From NCBI GenBank assembly GCA_949296305.1, contig CASFOT010000090.1, positions 1 to 49,265 of the forward strand: a stretch of 49,265 nt of DNA, read 5' to 3'. Origin of the DNA: an uncultured Erysipelotrichaceae bacterium (GTDB lineage Bacteria; Bacillota_I; Bacilli_A; Erysipelotrichales; Erysipelotrichaceae). The position numbers were made by a program, and so were the translations under genes. Of the stretch, positions 45,888 through 49,265 are shown in pieces; position 1 is the first letter of the stretch, and each line of letters starts with the position of its first letter. A model generated the notes under the pieces. The model worked only from the letters and a program-made list of their open reading frames with translations. It was not told the origin of the DNA and ran no database searches.

Positions 45888-46397
45888 CTAGCTGCACATG
45901 GATAAGACCCGCATCGCAAAAGCTTCTGCCTGTTTTTCATCCATTGCATCTGGATGTGTTTTTGCTTGTTCAAAATTATTGATCATCTTTTCTGCCATAT
46001 CATGTGTTTCAGACTTCTCTAACATTGCTTCATATCGTGTTAGAACCGCTTGCGGCATTTTACCTTGACAAACAAAACGAGCAATTACTTCATTATCCTG
46101 TGGAAGCTGTTCTTGCAAATGATCTGCTATCTTACGAAAATAAGCTGCATCCATTCCAAACCCGCAAGTTGCAAACAAGGCAGTCTTTTGATGATGCACT
46201 TGTTCGATCAGCAGTTTCATGCGATCACTGAATCCTCCCTTATCACACCATGTTCCTAAAAAGAGAACATCCACATCCTCTTTTGGAAGATGATCACCAA
46301 ATGCAACACAACGTTCCTGTTTTAATGTATCTCGAATCACCTGCGCAATCTGAGCAGTATTTCCGGTCTTAGAATCAAAAACAACGGCATATTTCAT
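45888..46397 (-). CDS. Flavodoxin-like protein
   Basis: 169 residues with an FMN-binding phosphate loop near the N-terminus (DSKTGNTAQIAQ) and the GTWCDKGGFSDRM segment typical of a flavodoxin subfamily in anaerobes. It is expected to carry electrons between redox enzymes; the partner is unknown. The C-terminal third is helical and longer than in classic flavodoxins. An extended -10 (TGATATAAT, hexamer 46444-46449) lies upstream. Confidence 0.82.
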   Translation of the reverse strand: MKYAVVFDSKTGNTAQIAQVIRDTLKQERCVAFGDHLPKEDVDVLFLGTWCDKGGFSDRMKLLIEQVHHQKTALFATCGFGMDAAYFRKIADHLQEQLPQDNEVIARFVCQGKMPQAVLTRYEAMLEKSETHDMAEKMINNFEQAKTHPDAMDEKQAEAFAMRVLSMCS

Positions 46398-46518
46398 TGT
46401 TTCCCCTCTCTTTCCTCTACAAAATCTTGTTTGACTGAAATTTATTATATCATGCTTTTCTTAAAAGCTTTCATCCATTTTCAAAAAGCAGACATCTGAC
46501 CAGCAATTGTCTATATAC

Positions 46519-47796
46519 TTAACATGTGGTCATGATATCAATAATTTCCTTATCTGTTTCCTGCATGCCTTTTTGTGCTAAAAGACCAATATTGCGAATC
46601 GTATTTTCTACACCTTTCGCTACGATACCTTCCCCATCTCGAAATTGTTGTCCATGCCGAAACATTTCATAGCCTAATAAACCAGCCTCCACAGCATTTG
46701 CGATTTTAGCCGCGCAGCTTGGTTTTGCACCATCACATACGGTCCCAGAAATCATAGCAATTGCATTGACCAGCGTATGTGAAATGGCACGCAAATCGCC
46801 GCCATCTTGATAACAGATACCACAAGCAGCACCACAACCTGCACTTACAACACCACAATATGCACTTAATTTTCCAATGCCGTCTTTTAAATGAATGGTA
46901 ATCAAATTTGAAACGACCAGTGAACGATACAATTTTTCTTTATCAACTTCATGAGCCCTTCCCCAAATAACCAATGGAATCGAAGCAGTCATTCCCTGAT
47001 TCCCGCTTCCAGAATTGATGATCACCGGTAATTCACAGCCACTCATACGCGCATCACTGCCTGCTGCGGCATAAGCTTTACACTGATTGTAGATGCTTTT
47101 ATCATCCATTGCCAATAATACGCTTCCAATATTAGCGCCATAATCATTTCGTATTCCTTCATTTGCAATAGCCATATTGCAGGCAATCTGCTGTTTTAAT
47201 ACCTCTTCAACATCTTCTAAACACACACTGTCAGCAAACTCCACAATATCTTTTACAGTTAATAAGCTGTGATCAGCATGTCTGTTTTCCCCAATCTCAT
47301 CTGTATCTATCATTTTCTGTTTGACACCATCAATTTCAATGGCTGTAATATGATCATGTGCTCGAGTGATACGGACAGAAGCATTATGTTCCCCATGATA
47401 AACACAAACAATCAGATCCAGTACTTCTTTTGAATCTAAGCGGCTTACCTTAATTGGTACTTCTCGTAAAAAAACAGCTAAAGCTTGCTGCTGTTCCTCG
47501 CTCACTTCTGCAATTACTTGCAAAGATCTTTTAGGATCACCCGCAACAATGCCGACCGCCGCTGCAACCTCAATTCCTTTTCTTCCATTTGTATTAGGAA
47601 CCGTAACACTTTTTACATTTTTTATAATATTCCCGCTAGCAAAGATATCTACTCGATCAACATCTGTTCCCAAGACAGCCCGTGCATTCGCTGCACAATA
47701 AGCAATTGCAATCGGTTCTGTACAACCCATTGCCGCCACCAGCTCTTCCTTCAGCACTTGAACAAACTGCTGATAACGTTCATCTTTACGATCCAT
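46519..47796 (-). CDS. L-cysteine desulfidase / serine dehydratase-like protein (UPF0597, CyuA/YhaM type)
   Basis: 425 residues. Members degrade L-cysteine to pyruvate, ammonia and sulfide using an iron-sulfur cluster. Family motifs are MGCTEPIAIAY near the N-terminus, SGSGNQGMTAS in the middle and the cysteine-rich SAGCGAACGICYQ and KPSCAAK segments that probably hold the cluster. Substrate (cysteine or serine) cannot be fixed from sequence. It stands alone, with no cysteine transporter beside it. Confidence 0.88.
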   Translation of the reverse strand: MDRKDERYQQFVQVLKEELVAAMGCTEPIAIAYCAANARAVLGTDVDRVDIFASGNIIKNVKSVTVPNTNGRKGIEVAAAVGIVAGDPKRSLQVIAEVSEEQQQALAVFLREVPIKVSRLDSKEVLDLIVCVYHGEHNASVRITRAHDHITAIEIDGVKQKMIDTDEIGENRHADHSLLTVKDIVEFADSVCLEDVEEVLKQQIACNMAIANEGIRNDYGANIGSVLLAMDDKSIYNQCKAYAAAGSDARMSGCELPVIINSGSGNQGMTASIPLVIWGRAHEVDKEKLYRSLVVSNLITIHLKDGIGKLSAYCGVVSAGCGAACGICYQDGGDLRAISHTLVNAIAMISGTVCDGAKPSCAAKIANAVEAGLLGYEMFRHGQQFRDGEGIVAKGVENTIRNIGLLAQKGMQETDKEIIDIMTTC

Positions 47797-47822
47797 TTCA
47801 TTTACCCCATTTCTTCTTCTTT

Positions 47823-47851
47823 ATTATAACCATTTCAAATCTCTTGCTCAA
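47823..47851 (-). promoter_or_regulatory. Promoter of the cysteine desulfidase-like gene
   Basis: -35 TTGAGC (47846-47851) and -10 TATAAT (47823-47828) have a 17-bp spacer, with a short leader of about 20 bases. Confidence 0.65.
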
Positions 47852-48179
47852 ACAAAAAGATTACTTTTTATCAAGGATCTTTTCCATCCTTTCTCTATTG
47901 TATCATGCCCTTATACAATAAATAAAAACAGTTAGAAAATGAAAGCAAGAATCTTATTCATATAAAAATTATTTAAATATCTCATTCTTACATCATACAC
48001 ACCATTTATATGCCCTTTTCTAAAGGAAATTGAATAGTGAATTACTATGAAGCATAGCAAGTACTTTGATTTTGTTTCTTATATAAGAAGGAAAATAATC
48101 ACACACATTCTTCGTATCCATATTTTCGTATCTATGTTGCATTTAACAATGCAAGCGAAATAAAAAAACAAAAAAACTA
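47852..48179. other. AT-rich intergenic stretch without a visible gene
   Basis: It lies between the divergent desulfidase-like gene and tRNA-His. Both strands are full of stop codons. The only structure noted is a 7-bp hairpin (TTGCATT with AATGCAA) at 48137-48154, with no T tract after it. Confidence 0.5.
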
Positions 48180-48208
48180 TTTACAAAACAAATCGATTCA
48201 TGTATAAT
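48180..48208 (+). promoter_or_regulatory. Promoter of tRNA-His
   Basis: -35 TTTACA (48180-48185) and -10 TATAAT (48203-48208) have a 17-bp spacer. Confidence 0.75.
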
Positions 48209-48221
48209 ACAACGTGCATAT

Positions 48222-48298
48222 GGCGATTGTGGTGAAGTGGTTAACACAGCGGATTGTGGCTCCGTCACTCGTGGGTTCGAATCCCATCAGTCGCCCCA
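48222..48298 (+). tRNA. tRNA-His (anticodon GTG)
   Basis: A complete cloverleaf with an encoded extra G at -1 (48222) that can pair with discriminator C73 (48295), the identity element of tRNA-His. The acceptor stem GCGATTG pairs with CAGTCGC with one G-T pair. The anticodon stem GCGGA/TCCGT encloses TTGTGGC. The CCA end is encoded (48296-48298). Confidence 0.97.
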
Positions 48299-48327
48299 TT
48301 AAGCAAATCAGGTCTTACTAAAAGGCC

Positions 48328-48373
48328 AAAGATGTAAACCTATGACGATTTAGGTTGACATCTTTTTATTTTT
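48328..48373 (+). terminator. Terminator after tRNA-His
   Basis: AAAGATGT pairs with ACATCTTT, and after one mismatch AACCTA pairs with TAGGTT. A T-rich tract follows. Confidence 0.85.
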
Positions 48374-48409
48374 TTAAGAGAATCTAATTTCCTATTCCTT
48401 ATTCATAAA

Positions 48410-48766
48410 TTATATATGTAATTTAGCTTGGTCAATTTGATTAAGATCATATACCTTATCTCTGTGCTGCTTACACCAAAAATCCGATTTAGCATTTCTA
48501 AAAGAGTTGGTGAAATACTCAAAACAATAAGAATAGTATTTCTTCTTTGTTTTCCTGGTTTGCCCTTATTTCAGATCAGAAGACATACGTGTCGCTGCCA
48601 TAAGCGCATCAGACCTGAATTGAGCTAGTATTACTCCCATATCGGATTGCTCCAGCTGCACATCTGCCATCAAGTTGTTTTCAACCCGATCAAAAAGGGC
48701 AATTTAAATTATTGTGTGGGCGATGAGAATGAAAGAGAGGGCTGGATCTTCAATCACCTCCCCTTT
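48410..48766 (-). pseudogene. Possible decayed small gene (start-less, two stops)
   Basis: On the minus strand a strong ribosome binding site (AAAGGGGAGGTGATT, 48752-48766) has no ATG after it. In one frame a hydrophobic stretch (PALSFILIAHTII) is followed by TAA (48704-48706), then 45 protein-like codons (DRVENNLMADV..., ending MAATRMSSDLK) to TAA at 48566-48568. Shifting frame just there gives another protein-like run starting GKPGKQRRNTIL. This looks like a small membrane-protein gene broken by two stops. I recognise no family, and chance openness is possible. Confidence 0.25.
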
Positions 48767-48919
48767 CAATAAGGAAAAACACAAAAAGCAATATAAGCTG
48801 ATGCACTTCCATCTCTACATAACCATCAGGATCTATTTATTAAAAGATGGAAATTATGTAAAAAGTTTACTTATGCCTTTCAGTAATAAAAAACCACATA
48901 TTTACAGTGAAAATGATAC

Positions 48920-48959
48920 AAAAAAAGGGTATCAATCCAAATCATCTTAGATTGACACC
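48920..48959 (-). terminator. Terminator after tRNA-Ser
   Basis: A 10-bp stem with one G-T pair (GGTGTCAATC with GATTGATACC, 12-base loop) is followed by seven T residues after one C on the minus strand. Confidence 0.85.
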
Positions 48960-48992
48960 ACTAGCCTGTAAATAAAGGCTTTCATAGTTATA

Positions 48993-49081
48993 TGGCGGAG
49001 ACTATGAGATTCGAACTCATGGTGGGTATTAGCCACACGACGCTTCCAACATCGCACCTTAAACCACTCGGACAAGTCTCC
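48993..49081 (-). tRNA. tRNA-Ser (anticodon GGA)
   Basis: Class II tRNA with a long variable arm (GTGG...CCAC). The acceptor stem GGAGACT pairs with AGTCTCC, with discriminator G. The anticodon stem CGATG/CGTCG (one G-T pair) encloses TTGGAAG, giving GGA, which reads UCC and UCU. The CCA end is encoded (48993-48995). Confidence 0.96.
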
Positions 49082-49091
49082 ATGCCCATAT

Positions 49092-49120
49092 ATTTTACTG
49101 ATTTTCATTATTTTTGTCAA
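49092..49120 (-). promoter_or_regulatory. Promoter of tRNA-Ser
   Basis: -35 TTGACA (49115-49120) and -10 TAAAAT (49092-49097) have a 17-bp spacer. Confidence 0.8.
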
Positions 49121-49265
49121 CCAAAAAGTCAATTTTAAAAAAGAGCGCTGAAGTGAAAAGTTTATTTCCACTTTAAATAGTGACAAGTAGATTTTAGTCT
49201 TTCACTTATTTCCTCTTTCCTTTTTGTTGCTTTTAGTCTTACACTTTTCTTGTCTGACTGCTGCC

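Noticed and set aside
48137..48154. Hairpin TTGCATT/AATGCAA
   Set aside because: No T tract and no nearby gene end; could be chance in AT-rich DNA.
48428..48628. Plus-strand open frame of 66 codons after tRNA-His
   Set aside because: TTG start with no ribosome binding site; the opposite strand looks more protein-like.
48714..48950. Plus-strand open frame of 78 codons
   Set aside because: GTG start without a ribosome binding site, low-complexity Lys/His-rich product, and its end lies in the tRNA-Ser terminator.
49192..49240. Ten-base direct repeat TTTTAGTCTT spaced 39 bp apart
   Set aside because: Only two copies in AT-rich sequence at the window edge; too short to call an array or attachment site.

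Overview
This window looks like core chromosome from a low-GC, endospore-forming member of the Bacillota. It is AT-rich, has strong AGGAGG-type ribosome binding sites and carries Firmicutes-type gene blocks: rpsP-khpA-rimM-trmD-rplS, ezrA-nifZ-thiI beside rpsD, rny-ymdB, polA-mutM-coaE-dnaB-dnaI, and radC-mreC-mreD-minC-minD-spoIVFA-spoIVFB. The compact gene order and protein style suggest Erysipelotrichia (a relative of Clostridium innocuum), but that placement is inference. I see no prophage, insertion sequence, CRISPR array or clear accessory island.

Most genes lie on the minus strand. Reading along the minus strand: tRNA-Ser and an empty or decayed stretch (49.1-48.4 kb); a cysteine desulfidase-like enzyme, a flavodoxin and DegV (47.8-45.0 kb); the cell shape/division/sporulation cluster from a SPOR-domain protein through radC, mreCD, minCD and spoIVFA/B, then an orphan TroA-like lipoprotein (44.8-38.5 kb); polA-mutM-coaE-dnaB-dnaI (37.6-31.4 kb); pfkA-pyk (31.4-29.0 kb); an AI-2E family transporter, a 57-residue ferredoxin and miaB (28.8-25.7 kb); an RNase J-like protein and the FtsK/SpoIIIE translocase (25.6-21.6 kb); ridA; gmk; feoAB; rny-ymdB and a lipoprotein (17.0-11.6 kb); ezrA-nifZ-thiI and a 72-residue unknown (10.4-6.0 kb); an rlmA-type methyltransferase; and ffh with the rpsP-rplS operon, two signal peptidases and the start of rbgA (5.1-0 kb). 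Plus-strand units are rpsD with a structured leader, gdhA, rqcH, a DUF6442-like/Xre pair and tRNA-His.

Functionally the window is rich in translation (S16, L19, S4, RimM, TrmD, MiaB, ThiI, RqcH, Ffh, RbgA), RNA turnover (RNase Y, YmdB, an RNase J-like protein), replication and repair (Pol I, Fpg, DnaB/DnaI, RadC, FtsK/SpoIIIE) and shape, division and sporulation. Many transcription units are bounded by near-consensus promoters and intrinsic terminators, and several of these elements overlap.

No obviously new multi-gene system is visible. The best leads are proteins that depart from their families: an RNase J with most catalytic motifs eroded, a RidA with a five-cysteine tail, a FeoB with a changed G4 motif, and a TroA-like lipoprotein without evident metal ligands or a transporter. 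Others are a SPOR-domain protein in the spoIIB position, an Xre/DUF6442 pair whose promoter spacer carries a palindromic repeat, and a possibly decayed small gene between the two tRNAs.
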